64,000 bases of DNA, from contig JANCRA010000169.1 of NCBI GenBank assembly GCA_024362935.1, positions 434,501 through 498,500 of the forward strand, read 5' to 3'. The notes beneath the pieces were generated by a model. It searched no databases. It saw only the letters and a program-made list of their open reading frames with translations, and had not been told where the DNA came from. This DNA comes from Setophaga petechia (Eukaryota; Chordata; Aves; Passeriformes; Parulidae). The position numbers and the translations under genes were made by a program. The number at the start of each line of letters is the position of its first letter. Within the stretch, counting starts at the first letter, position 1. Below, piece after piece: positions 26,163 to 39,012 of the stretch.

Positions 26163-29100
26163 TTTCCAAGCAGCATGTGATTATAAAGCTGGGTAGCTCT
26201 TGATTTGCCAGTTCATTGCATTGCTAGAATTACTGAGTTTGATGAGAAAATTCTGCAGCCTTTGCTATGGTTTCAGATGAAATCATTACAATTCCTGTCA
26301 TTTTCTGCACAAATTGCCCATAAGGGAGGGCTCCTTCAAACTGTCAGCAGCAGCTAACTCCTGCTCATTGTACAGTGGTTGCTGTTGCTAAGGTTATGGC
26401 TACACAGCAGAGTGCATCATAAATTCACAGACTGTAGCATGCAGGAGAATTCACATTGAGTATCTGCCAGTGCCTCCTCAGTGTTTGAGCCTGATCACAG
26501 CCAGTGGTTTCCTGGCTGGCTCACAGATTCCTGTGCACTGTTGCAGTCACTGCGCCTATCTACATGGCAGATGAGATTAAAAAAAGAAAAAAATAAAAAA
26601 ACCCTGGAAAAATAAAGGCTATCTTTCACCTTGGGTACCTCCTGCACTATCTCTTTACATAGGTGTATGGGACAAACATGGGAGAAAGATAAGAGAGAAG
26701 GGGATAGTGACAGGTTTTCTCTTGGCAGCTTGAGCTGCCCTATAGGAAATGTAGCATGCCAGAATTGGATCCTGCAGGTAAAAGACTTCATAATGCAATT
26801 AAATGTGACGCTTAGATGCAGGAGCAGAGCAAGAACAGCAGTGATGAGCACCCTCAGTAGTTGTGGTGTATACAAAGGCAGCCAACCTGCCTAAAAAGGG
26901 CTTTTCCTCCACTTCATTTAAGAAATTAGTATTAGGGGTTTTCTTCTCTTTATCCTGGACCCTAGGCAACCCAACCTAGACTTAAAAAAACCTAGATGAT
27001 TCAGTCAAAAAACCTGGATAGGTAGTAACCACAACAGAAGTGGCAATTTTCAGTTTCTAACAGTCCATGTCCAATCCCTCAAACTGAGGTTTTATCAATC
27101 CTTTTTTTTTTAAAGGATTTTTTTTAGACAGCATAGACAGCAGAAAATCCTCAGTAGCAGAAGCTATTTAAAGTCCCTGGCCCAATATCGAATCCTCAGA
27201 TTTGGCAGTAGCAGGTTTCAGCTGGATTTTCTGGGCAGTAAGTAACTCAGCAGCAAATTTACTCTTTTTAATACAATGGCAACAGTCCTTGGAAGTAACA
27301 GAAATGACTTCAGATGGTGCCAAAATTTAAATGAAAAATCTGACTACTGCTGGCCTTGCAGCCTGCTGGCAGCAAACTCTGTGCTTCTGTGGGAGACCAG
27401 AGTTAAGGAATGAGCTCAGGGGTCCTGTCTGGCTGCTGCAGACACCCTGGGAGTGCCCGGGTGATGGGCTCTCACCTGACCCGCTGCCTGAAAGTGCAGG
27501 GAGGTGCAAAGATCAGTGACAGGATGGCAAAATATGGATCTCATTGGACATAAAAGGTACATGCATGAAAATCTGATGATCCAGTCTAGGCTGCTGTTGC
27601 CCTTTTTTCTAATTTATTCTCTCATTCCTTTCCACTAATGATTACATTATTCCTTAATATGGAATAGCTATAAAGGTGGAAAAATCCAGCTATCTTCAAG
27701 AACAGCTTTTCCCATTGGGGACTACAGAAACTGGATATGTAGTTTGTAAGGTTTGGGAGATTTGCTTTAAATGTAACCCATGTAGGTTTAGTATGTCTAC
27801 AGAACAAGTGTACACAGTCATCAGTTTTTGAGGAAAAAACTGTAAAGTGCCAATGGAGAAGAAATCTGCTACATGTAAATTTGCCTTTTCAGATCCTGTC
27901 TAGTACCCCCTGATTTCTGCTTGGGATAAGCCTTAGCTCTCACCTGGGAGATGCAGTGGGTATGTGAATGCACACAGCAATATACACGCAGGCTGTGAGA
28001 ACAGTCTTGGGGATTGGGAAACTATCTCAGGTCTGCTAATACACACATAGCCTGCAGGGCTCTTCTTGATGTGAAATCCCCAGCACTGCAACCAGGGAAA
28101 AGCAATGTTTTCCCATGTGTGGAAAAGACTGAGGGTCAGCACAAAACTCCCAGTCCTCTTGGACTGCCAGGATGAGCACTGTGGGAGCTGCACATTTTTA
28201 CAACAGCTCTGTCTAATCAGTGCAAATTTCAAGCATCTTCCACCCCTCAGAAATAAAATATAGGTTGGACAGTACTTAAGTGAGTCCAGAAAAAATAATC
28301 ATTGGCCATATGCTTAAGCTAAGCACATGCCTCAGAGCTTTACTGTAATATGGCTTCAGCAAAAGACTTGGAAAAATTGTATTGATACAAATATTTGGAT
28401 TACAGTGCACCATATTCACCTGCCTGCTTCTATTGAGAGGATATTATCAATAGGCTCCTTTTAAGTTTACTTGCTGTGATGCTGGAAAAGTTTTTACCAA
28501 CATTTGGGGGAAAAAAGTCCGTTTCAAATCCAAGCTGTAAACCCACTAGAAAGGGATTTTGAACAGAAACCACACTGTGAGTAGAATAAAAACATACCAG
28601 GAAAAGTGCATGTTGATATTGTCTTATATTGCCTTATATAAAACAATGCTTTATCCTTCTCAATCACATTCTGATTGGCATCCTTTTAAAACACCTTAGC
28701 CACCTATCTAGACATCTTCCTTTGCTTCTACATGTACCCTGGGAAAGTAAAAGAACAACAGCAAAAATGCATAACAAACCTGAAATTAATAAATTCCTTG
28801 CATTTTTTAAATAAACACAGAAATAAAATTATGGAGTTGATACAGATAACAAAGCTGGAAAATACAAAAAAATTATTGGGAATGACAAATTAGACCCCAG
28901 ATAGAGGAGAGTCTGGCACACGTTTGTAGTGCAGTGAGGATTTTGAAACAATTGTGTTGAACAGGCCATACCATATTTTTATAAAAGGCATTCACAGGCA
29001 CACTATTTGCCCTCTTATTTTTCACTTCCCCTCTTGTCAAATTGTCACTGAATGCAGAATGAATTTGTCTCCATTTAAAATATTGAAATACTTGAGTGTA

Positions 29101-32100
29101 CAAATCAAACTTCTACAGTTCTGCTCTTGTTAAGTTCTCCCTTCAGGATCTTAACTTTGCCTATTCTGCCTTCTGTGCATGTACCTTTGAGGATTTGAAG
29201 TTAAGGATTTGAATGTAAATTCAATTTATTGTTTAAAACCAAAAAGCAAGAAAATGATTGTGGATTTTTTTCCCTGCATGTGTACAATATATGGTTAAGG
29301 AAATATGGTGTCTGAGAGAGGAACTAAAGGAGTATTTCACAGTGGGGCTTTCTTACTGAGAAATAATTTTGACCTAAGCTAGGGAATAGGATGAGGCATA
29401 ATCAGATCTAGTGGGAAGGATCTCAAGGTCCATAGCATAGTAACTTGCTATTGCTAGCCAATAAATCCATTTACTAGCCCATTACTAGAGACAGCTCATC
29501 AGCAAACACTGTTGGGAAGCATTTTCAGGAGAATGAAAACTTCCATCATTTGTGCAGCATGTTCACTGTCATCATTGCACCTAAGAAAATTAAACTTTTA
29601 TAGTATAGGGATCCCATGACAAATTGGTTTTGTCCAAGATTCTTCCTGCTCTTTCTCAGGAATAGTAATAGTCATGTATGACTACATTGTATCTATGTTT
29701 CCATTTCTTTATGGACTGCTTGAAAAGTTATTTAGTTCAATACAAGTACGTAAGGAAGAAACAAAGACAGCTGGAGTTCACAGTCTAGAGAAGCCCATCA
29801 AGAAACTTAATATCTCTTCTCCATTTACATGTTATGGAGAAGGAAGCATAATAGAAGCATAATGATCCACTGTCAGAGTTATTTCATAGTTTATTGGATT
29901 GGCATTCTCTGTAGGAGAGATTTATGTTTTCTCTAAATTCTAGATGAATCTTTAAAAAAATTATTAATTTATCTAATATTTCAGGCTCAAAAATGGATCT
30001 TGTGTATTTAGCTGATGGAACTAGTCACCAGCCTGACTCTGCTGAGTGCTCATTGTCAGCCATAGGATTGAAGTTATCCTCCCTTCAGACCTGCTAGTGG
30101 ATATGATTGTTCTAAGTGCTTCCTAACCCACTTCACCTAAAACAAAGTTCCCAAAACCCTCCTAGACAGCATGGTGAACATTTGCCATTCTGACAAATGC
30201 AGGTTCTGTCTGGACCATTTTAATTGCTTCTCACAGGCATGCTTAGAAAAATCAAAGACATTGATAATGGTTCTTACACTTGTGTTACTAAACAAGTTGA
30301 ATTTCTTTAAGGAGACTATGCAGCAGTGGGGGAAAATGTCATAAAATTCTTTTAACTGTAGCACAGCAGTGCATGATTCCTGTGTTTGTGGTTAATGCTT
30401 AGCTTTGTACCATTCAGATCTTAGTACAAATGCCAGAGGTTAAGGTGACCTTCTGTTAACTCCTTACGTAAGTCTTGTGCCAGCTAATGCTTCCTTGTTT
30501 ACTTACATTTGTGATTAATATGTACTAGTAGATCTCTTAGTTTTGAGAGCAAAGATAGAGTGTCAGAGTAAAGAATGATAAGAGCATCACAGCCTGACCA
30601 CATATTTGAGATATTCTCAAAAAAAGAAGATAAATCAGAAGATCTGCAGCCATAATAGGGAATTTTGACCACTAAATAATCACCCATGACCCACAAAATC
30701 CCCCCAACTCATATCCAATAAATTCTTATGTATTCAGGACATATAATGAATAGAAATGGGATGCTATGTTTTAGTTTCATGAATATAACCTGGCCTGTTA
30801 GGTTGCTTCTCAGGCATGTTTTGAGGAGAAATTCCCATGCACCCACACCACTAATAAAGTAATGTTGATTTTCCAACACAGCAAATTGTTTGGAGAATTT
30901 CTTTCCCAGTTTTCAGTGTTCAACTTTTGTCAGTTGAACACCAGCTGTACACCCAGGAAAAAAAGCTGTGAATGTTTTTCAGGAAACTGAGAAGGTCTAC
31001 AATAAATGCAAAATACAAGGCAGAAAAGAGGGTCTTCATGGGCTAGTATTTGTATTTTTATTGTCCAAACTTTTAAAGTTTGCAATCTGTCTTATTAGAT
31101 GTGTTTTGTAATCACTTAGCGTGCCTAACTGACTTGGCAAATGCAAGAATATGAAAGAGTACTTGGTACTAAGAAAGATGTGTTGACCTGGAGGAAGACT
31201 GGTTAGAGAATGATCTGAGTACCACAATTTTTTTTCACTTCTTATTTAACTTTCTCTTCTTCTTGACAGTAGCAGATTTAGGTCTGGGTTTGTACATCCT
31301 TAGAAAAATGAGAGTTGGAGTTTGTTTCCAGTTATGTATAGAAAAGTTGGAAGTATTTTGTAAGTGGAAAAGTGTTAGCTAGACCATTTTATGAGATTTT
31401 ATGTGATTTATATTTTTACTCTTTAAGGAAGAAATATTTTCTGCTTATGCAAATGTTATAAATGCCTTTGGAGCCGGGAACAGGACATGGTGGAGGTGGA
31501 GGCAGAAGAGCTGGGTGACTATTGCCATGAACCCTACATAGGCTGTCCTCACAGCACTGTATGAACTTCTGGGTTGACTAAATGTCTGACAAATCCTGCC
31601 AAAATTCAAACACTATATCTTAGCACTTATTATATCTTACTGGTGCTTTGCAGATAACCTCTATGTGAGATGTTTTGAGTAGTTTTCTAAACAGAAAAAA
31701 ACTATTGCCTAATTTTAATTCTCTGCTTCAAGCCTCACATTAGTGTTAAAAGGCTGTGGCAATATAGGTCTTTTCTAGTTTGGACTTATTGATTTCCTGA
31801 TTCTCTTCCTTCAAGTTTCAAAGGCATAGACGTGTTATGGAAATTGCACGTGTGTGTTCTTTGGCAGGTTTTGTCAAAGTTACCAATGCCCTTTGATGTT
31901 GCTTTCCAACCTGACTTCATAAATTTGGCTTTGGTTATTCTAGGAGAAAGATGACAGGGAATTCCATGGGTTATTTTTGATTCAAAGCACTGATTTTAAA
32001 CAGAACTGTTCCTTTTTTTTTTACCCCCAGATTCAGGATGTTTTGAGGTTCCCAGCAGGTTACCTGGAGAGGGATGATCTGTGGTGTATGTGGGAGGTGC

Positions 32101-32249
32101 AGCCTCAGAGAGAATGGGAGAGGGCTCCTGTCCCAGCAGCAAGTTTTCCATCCAAGTGCGGCATTGTGGGGATAGGTGGTCTCATTGGAGCTTGTCTCAT
32201 CCATCCTTGCTGTCCCAGAATAGATCCACTTCCCATCCTATACCTAAGA
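26163..32249. other. AT-rich non-coding DNA, no gene seen
   Basis: No recognisable coding exon or repeat family. A modest GC rise is present at about 27,340-27,520 without CpG enrichment. Frames of up to 126 codons (for example minus strand 26,875-26,495) contain no domain I recognise. Confidence 0.55.
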
Positions 32250-32800
32250 GAAACTTGTTTGAGAGATCTTTCAGGATATCGATGCTCAAAACACTGTGAC
32301 ATCTATTGCCAATCTAGTCCAGTGTTTTCAACATTAGAAAGGTTTTCTTAATATTTATTGATTCTTGGTGCAATTCATGCCTTTTTCTTTCCATCCTATT
32401 TGCTATGGACATGTAAGAAAAATTTACTACCTTCCATACTAAAGTAACTTCTGTGTACTTGTTAACCTGTTCCCATCATTCTTCTCTTTTAAAGCTAAGT
32501 AAACCTGATGATTCAATGTTTGATGAAACAAGCATTTTAACATTTTTGATAGTCCCTTTTTCCTTCCACTTGGATTCTCTTCATTTCCTCTAACCTTTTT
32601 TTAAAGGCCTACACTAAACTATCCAGAGTAAAGCACCTGAGATTGGTATCAATATTGGGAGGATTGAAAAGGTTCACCCTACGCACCTTGTAGTCCATCC
32701 TCCTGTTTGTACATGCAAAGCTTATAGGTTGCTTTTTCTATAACAGCAAGGCTCTGTTAAGATACATTTTGATGCATTGTACAGCCTAACCCTTTTATGA
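32250..32800 (-). mobile_element. Probable ancient CR1-like LINE remnant, antisense
   Basis: The order of fragments resembles the reverse complement of an old CR1/L3-type 3' region: CCAATCTAGTCCAGTGTTTTC, then GATAGTCCCTTTTTCCTTC, GGCCTACACTAAACTATCC and GGTTGCTTTTTCTATAACAG. Similarity is weak and by eye only, with many indels. It could be chance resemblance. Confidence 0.3.
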
Positions 32801-32856
32801 ACTACTGTTAAACCAGTGGTTCCACCCTGTGTTGTGCAGGTGAACAGCTGTGCCTA

Positions 32857-32932
32857 GCTCTGGCACCATTTGTTTATTCCTAAGGTAAGTTCTGGCTCTG
32901 GCACCATTTGTTTATTTCTAAGATAGGTTCTC
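32857..32932. repeat. 38-bp tandem duplication (2 copies)
   Basis: A 38-bp unit containing GCTCTGGCACCATTTGTTTA is present at 32,857-32,894 and again at 32,895-32,932 with a few substitutions. Confidence 0.9.
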
Positions 32933-34034
32933 CAGAGTTACATTAGCAAGGGCTGGAGAGGCACAGTGAGCAGAGAATAAAGTTTTTGAAGGAATTTTGC
33001 ACCTTGCACTGTGCATAACCAGTATTCTCAACTGGGTTTGCAGCTCGAGGCTCTTGCTAGACCTGTTTCTGTCCACTTTTCTGATGAAAACTGTAATAAA
33101 AAAGTTTCCTTCCATTTGCACTTGAAAAGCAGACCATTAATAGAAATATTCAGTTTGTCTTTTGTGTATGTTCCTATTTTCTGAATTTGAGACTACTGTT
33201 ACAAGAACTAGACAACGTACTGTCCAACAGTTATGTTCCTCTTTGAGATGGAAAGGTTGATGAAAGAAATAAAATTTCTGCAAAGATTTTTCAGATTTTT
33301 TAAATGACTAAAATTAAAGCTAGATTATGTCATGTACATTTAAAAGTACCTTTTCTTGTAAAAAAAATCTTTTTTAATAATCTGGTGCAGTTATGAAAAT
33401 CATTTTCAAAGAAAATGGAAAACTTCATTTTTTAAAAAAAATTAGGGACATTTTCTTTATCCTATTCCCTCTCTTTAACACTGTACTAATTTTTATATAA
33501 TAAAATTAGTTATGTTGATAAGGTGGGTGGACAATTCTAATTTATTTGAATTTTTCCATCTTGAAAATTAAAAACCCCTGATTTTTTTAAATCACATTTC
33601 ACTGAAATGCAATTTATTGTTTATGGTCCTGTAGAAAATAAACAGAAAGCAGTGAGGTTACTGCCAATGCAGGGCACCCATAGCACTTGATAGGCTAGGC
33701 AGGAACTCAGCAACCTCTCTTGCTGAGTGCTCTCCCATGAATATGGATGGCTCTGAAAATGGATGGCTTTGGGAGCAGGGCTAGCCGTTCAAAATCCTGT
33801 CAGTTCAACATCCATTCATTGCTGGTGAAGGTCTGCCAAACTAAGTTCAGATTTGGCTCATAGAGGAAAGATAGTAAATGGCCCAGTTATAAAAGTTGGG
33901 AGAACTCAACCAAGAAATAATTACAGAATAAATACATGCCCAAAGGGGCTTGAAGCCAAGGTAGAGCTGTTTGTATTTGAATTTCTGGTGTGTGCTGCAA
34001 TATACAATAATCCATATTGTCACACCTTTGGTGA

Positions 34035-34470
34035 TTGATTTATGCAGCAGGATCCCCATCATTGTCATTCATTATTTAAAGATCCCAAACCTGATTGCTG
34101 CTATTAGGAGCTTCTGAACACCACTGTAGCAGGATGCTCTGCCTGGAGTTGAGTACAACAACTCGGGACAATACCTCATTTGCAAAGCTATCAGTGGTGA
34201 ATGGAGAGAAGGATGTCATGATGCTTTTGGTGTTGAAGAATGCTGAAACCAGTGTGATTTATCTTTACAGTGAGGTGGAGATGTTGCAGACCTGATCAGC
34301 ACCTGATGAAGGAACGAATAAAGTGATACTATTATAAATTATTTAATGATTCTGAGATGACACAGCTGGCCTGGAGTCATATGACTGACAATCTATCGCT
34401 TCATAAAAGCAGAGTTCCAGTTTTTAATGAAAAGGTCTTCCAACATATCTTCTACTCTCAGGTGGTGCAT
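34035..34470. repeat. Unidentified ancient dispersed repeat, copy 2
   Basis: Same orientation and landmark order as the copy at 14,690-15,105: ATGCAG at 34,042, GCAGGATGCTCTGCC with TGGAG near 34,130, then CAGTGGTGAATG, TTTTGGTGTTGAAGAATGCTG, GGAACGAATAAA, AAATTATTTAA, GACACAGCTGG and CCAACATATC. Family not recognised. Confidence 0.7.
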
Positions 34471-34503
34471 GTTAAATCATCTGGTCAAGGAAACACCTTA
34501 GCA

Positions 34504-34905
34504 TAGAATCACAGAATCATGGAATTGTAGAATGCTTTGGGTGAGAAGGTGTGACAACCAAAGGGACATTAAAGATCATCTCATTACAATCCCTTGCTGT
34601 GGGCAAGGACACCTTCTACTAGACCAGGTTGCTCAGAGCCCATCCAACCTGTCCTTGAACACTTGCAATGATGTGGCATCCACAGCATCTCTGGGCATCC
34701 TGTGCCAGTCCCTCAGCATCCTCACAGCGAAGAATTTCTTCCTAATATCTAATCTAAGCCTGCACTCTTTCAGTTTAAGCTCTTCACCCCTTGTCTTACC
34801 AATACAGGCCCTTGTAAATTGTCTCTCTCCATCTTTCTTCTAGGCCCCCTTTAGGCACTGGAATGCTGCTGTAAGATGTCCCTGGAGCCTTCTGAATGTC
34901 CTCTA
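34504..34905 (-). mobile_element. CR1 LINE 3' end, antisense, 5'-truncated
   Basis: The plus strand begins with the reverse complement of the CR1 3' terminal octamer repeat (ATAGAATCACAGAATCATGG) and continues through hallmark blocks such as CACCTTCTACTAGACCAGG near 34,610 and AAGAATTTCTTCCTAATATC near 34,731. It loses similarity near 34,905. Only the 3' UTR and the end of the ORF remain. It lies about 35 bp after copy 2 of the unidentified dispersed repeat. Confidence 0.9.
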
Positions 34906-34987
34906 AAGGGGCTGTGGATGCTGCTTTGTACTTAATTAATGTGTTGTTTTTAAGTTTGTAAAGTACCTGTACATGAGTGATCTCCCT

Positions 34988-35035
34988 GTTGGTTCTGTAA
35001 CAAGCCACGCGTTCCTGGCTTGTTACAGAATCAGC
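34988..35035. other. Perfect 15-bp inverted repeat with 8-nt loop
   Basis: TTCTGTAACAAGCCA at 34,993-35,007 is exactly complementary to TGGCTTGTTACAGAA at 35,016-35,030, with an 8-nt CG-containing loop. Allowing two G:U pairs, an RNA copy would pair over 20 bp (34,988-35,007 with 35,016-35,035). The stem then stops, which is shorter than a usual microRNA precursor. Confidence 0.85.
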
Positions 35036-38000
35036 TTCAGATAAAGAGAAACTGCAGCCACAGGAGGGCAGTCGTTCAACACAGTATGCTGAAACTTCAG
35101 CCTCTGCTATAAAATGTGATGAAAACAAAGGAAAAAGAAAGTTATATTGAACAAATACCAGCCACAACAACTGGCCTTACTCCTTCCTCTCCTGTGTAAG
35201 TTACCATGATGAGGTGCTCCAAGTGAAGTATAAAATAATTTTTAGACAAGTTGCAGATGAAAGGGTTTTTTTAAATGTTTCTCTCAAGTTATGTATAGAT
35301 TTATAGCAACCTCACAAAATTTATTTCTTCCTTTTCTCGGTAAAAATACATAGCAGGCAGACATGCAGTACTGGGGAGGTGCTTTATCAGGGTACTTTCA
35401 ATACTGCCATTATTTTATTGCAATTATTCCTGTGTTGTTTGGTGAAGGAGATATGGTTTAACTTACATCTATGTTTAAATATTTGCTTTCTTGCTCTATA
35501 TTATATTGAGAATACTATTTAAATAATTAGTAATTTATTAAAACAATAAAGTAGTGAAAATAATGTTGTCAGCAACAAAATTAAGAGATATATTACTTCA
35601 TTATAATCTTAATTGTAATTAAATTAACTTAATTTTACAGAAGTAAAAAACCCAGCCAAGTGCAAATGAGCTTTTTAGTGAGAATGGAGGGGAAAACAAG
35701 CTTTCATGAAGCAAGTGCTGGAAATGCAGCCCTATCACAAAGTTCAAGACAGAAACTGGTTCAGCATCCATTAGGCAATGGCTGTGTTTGGCTCACCGAC
35801 AGAAGCAGAGTGAAGGCCATGCTGCACTTCCTGGCCTCCCCACCTCTAGTTCAGACAAGATGCCCTCATCCTCTTGCTGCCCCTTCAGCACAGAAACCCT
35901 CCCTAGTACCCAGTGCCTTGGTGCAAACGAGCTCAGGCTGCCTAGGAAAGGACACATACAAGATCTATATTTCCATCTATAACTCCATGGATCATGGTCA
36001 GCATGAATTATGGACCAAATACATTTGGGCATGGCTGTGTCTGTGTAATGCAAGGTGCTGACTGCATGCAGTAAACCACTGCTAAAGAATTACAGGGATT
36101 CAGGCTTTCCCACCTCCCCTCCCCCGAAGTTCTTGGGAAAACCTCCCAAAGCTCACTCCTGAATGCAGGCTTGACATCAAGCCACTTGGTTTGGCCGCTA
36201 CACTTACAGTGTAATAGCAAGTTGGCAATAGCAAGGAGAAAAATTATTTGATGAATAACACAGGAATTTTTTTAATTTTTGTGTTCATGTGCCCTGAAAT
36301 AAACCCAGTAATTTTAACTTTGCATTTTAAACGCCAAAGAATCTTTTCCATTCCTGACTGTGGCATCCAGATGTTCATCCATAAGCCTGAACAGTATTTT
36401 TATGGCCGATGTTAACCCAAGTCTAGTCTCCAGATTTTTTTTAGCTGCTAGATTCAGCTTTGGATACTTTGTGGGGTCCATCTGGCAAAGCTCACTTCAG
36501 GGGGCAGCTGTACCCTGCTGAGCTCTGCTATGGGATCCCTGCCCTGAGCAGGCAGTGCCAGCCGCTGCTCAGGATGAGGCTCCTGCCCGCTAGAAGTTTT
36601 ACTGGTACCTTTGTTGGTGTAACTTTTCCAGATACCCACAAGATGGTGCTGCTATCCTTTGGTTGAACCTTGCATTGAGGCTGGAAAGATAGCAAAGAAG
36701 TAGCAGAGAGATGGAGTCAGGAAAGTCAGAGAAGCTGCATATATAACATTGCAAAGTTGACATTTTTTTTTTGACGAGTATAGATGGACCTTAATTGCCT
36801 GAACAAAGCCTTCGTAAAAATATCTTAGTGGAGGACAGTAGAGTACAATAGACCGCTGTGAGTATCTAACACATCAACAAGGGGAAGCCTAATAGCAATT
36901 TTTAAATATAAAATTCAACCTTTCAGTTTATAACAAAAGATTCCTTTCTAGTCAAATCTCATCTAGATTAAAGGTCTTCATTGTGGACCCTACAATAAAG
37001 CAATACTACTGCTATGAGGAAAAGATAGAGCTTTTTTATTTGCTTTTGTGTTAAGGATCAGAAGGGATAATGGAGTCACTTTCTCCTGTCATTTTTATAG
37101 AATGATCAATTGGTCTTCAGAAAGATAAAAAAACCCTAAACCACTGCTTTTACTAATTCCATATGTGTAGTTTTGAGACCACACTATTCCTGGAATGCAG
37201 CAAAAGAAAAAAAATCCCAAGTATGAATTTACTCCAATAGAAAATATTTGTATTAAACAGAAACAGATTAACCTAGCCAAACAATACGTGGCAGATGTTG
37301 TGATTGATCTTTTACACCCAGGGAAATGCTGGAGCCAGCCAGTTCCTGCACTCTGGTGTCAGTCTCTCGCCCAGAGCCTCTTCACACTGGCAGGTGGCAC
37401 AGGACAGCAGTTATGACACTGTCCTAAGCAGCAGGGCTGGTAGTAATGTCTCACGGAGAAATGAGCTTGTGCCTTAAGCAAGGAACCATCATTGTCCCAC
37501 CTATTCCAGACTCATCATGGCACAGGAGTTTTGGCAGCATGTTTAATTACAATATAGAGAAGAATAAGAACCTCAAACACAAAGGAAAGGAACATACTGG
37601 GGATACTTCTTTCATTCTTATGGTAAGAATTGTCTTTTTTATTTAAGTGTTTGAGGGAACCTAAAGCCAAGAGTGACATAAACTTTAACAGCCCAAATAA
37701 CAGGTCACATTTCCTCTGTTCAGTGAAGAGACTGAATTCATAACTGCTGTGCTAGGGTCACCATACTGTGAAGTGCATCTAAATTCCATGTCAGTCACTG
37801 TGTAAAAAGCAGGCCAGGATAGTTTGTAATAAAGAAATGGATAGGAGCACCTGCTTCTCCTATCTGCCTCTCAGCTTTTCATTATATGCTCCTGTTAAGT
37901 TGAAACAGCTGTCATTTCTTTCAGCACATGTAGATAAAGGGAAGTATTAAATATACCAGTGGGTTATGGGCCATACACTGTCTGGTTGTTCATTAAAATT

Positions 38001-38329
38001 CAGATGAGGTGGTTGTGCCCCTTGACCAATATTGGTGCATTGGCTGGATGCTGCCTACAGCATTAGAGATGGCCCACTGCTGCCGTTTGAAATGTGGTTC
38101 TCCCAGATCACACTACTCTTGGCGGAGCCAAGAGGTATTTTAACTCCTAGCTGCATTCAAAAGGCATTTGTGCTTCTGCTGTCAGATGACTCAAACAGGT
38201 GTCCCTACCAGTCTATGAGAGCCATGGCATCCTATATGAACCCTTATTTACTATCTGTGACAGGATAAGTAGCCATGTGGGCATGTTGCTGATCATGTTT
38301 CTTACTGCCATTGCAAAGTTTGATTTGTA
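35036..38329. other. AT-rich non-coding DNA, no gene seen
   Basis: No recognised repeat family or exon. A GC bump at about 36,480-36,600 includes an 8-bp inverted repeat (CCTGAGCA / TGCTCAGG). The longest frame (133 codons, 35,660-36,061) has no recognisable domain. Confidence 0.55.
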
Positions 38330-39012
38330 ATATTGACAGATCCATTGCTGTTCAGACAGCATTAATTGGCATCAAGGACAGGATGGAGTCTTTCCAATAC
38401 TTGCTGGAAGCCATAGGAAAAGTGCAAGGTTAGAGCTGGCTCCAGTGGGCAGCAGATTGTGTCCAAGATAGCCAGATCAACCTGCAAGCCATCAGAGATA
38501 AATTGGAATAGCAGCATAAGACCAGCCACTGCAAACAGGGTAAGAGCCAAGATGCCTTCATCAGCCTGCTGAGCTGCTCTACACACAACCTGAGTCAAAA
38601 CTGCTGGGCAGTGTGACATGTTTGCATGGGTGAGAGAAGATAAGCAAGGGGCCAGAACGAGCATAGCAACCCAACTACCTGGCCTCTTAATCCCAGGCCT
38701 CAATGTTGGAGTATATGTTGGACACTTTTGCCCAACAGACCCTCCATCTTGACCTCCACTCTCATTGTATCCAACGATTAAGGAGGAAACTGCTGTCCGT
38801 GCTTCCTCACCTCGGCATAGTCATAGCCCAGAAGTAGTAGCCCCTACCTAACCTGCCTTGAGCACTTAAAGTGCCTGACTGCTTTAGTACAATATCCCTG
38901 ATTTATCAACACTGTTTTCAGCACAAATCCAAAGCCTAGCCCCGTACTAGCTACTATGAAGAAAATTTAACCTGGCCCAACCAAACACAGTGTTGAGCAA
39001 TGTGAAACTACA
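38330..39012 (+). pseudogene. Possible upstream part of the decayed ERV (gag/protease region)
   Basis: This stretch directly precedes the retroviral reverse-transcriptase remnant on the same strand. Translated fragments in shifting frames are protein-like (for example TALIGIKDRMESFQYLLEAI near 38,360) but too broken to assign. No zinc knuckle or protease active-site triplet is visible. Its place upstream of pol is the main reason for the call; it may be unrelated DNA. Confidence 0.3.

Noticed and set aside
25919..26203. Lys/Arg-rich and Leu/Phe-rich frames
   Set aside because: They are translations of the GGAAGA/AGAAG simple repeat.
34988..35035. microRNA precursor
   Set aside because: The stem is only 20 bp including two G:U pairs and does not extend, shorter than a usual pre-miRNA.
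38362..38703. 113-codon minus-strand frame with hydrophobic stretch
   Set aside because: It lies opposite the plus-strand ERV region, has no family resemblance and is most likely a shadow frame.
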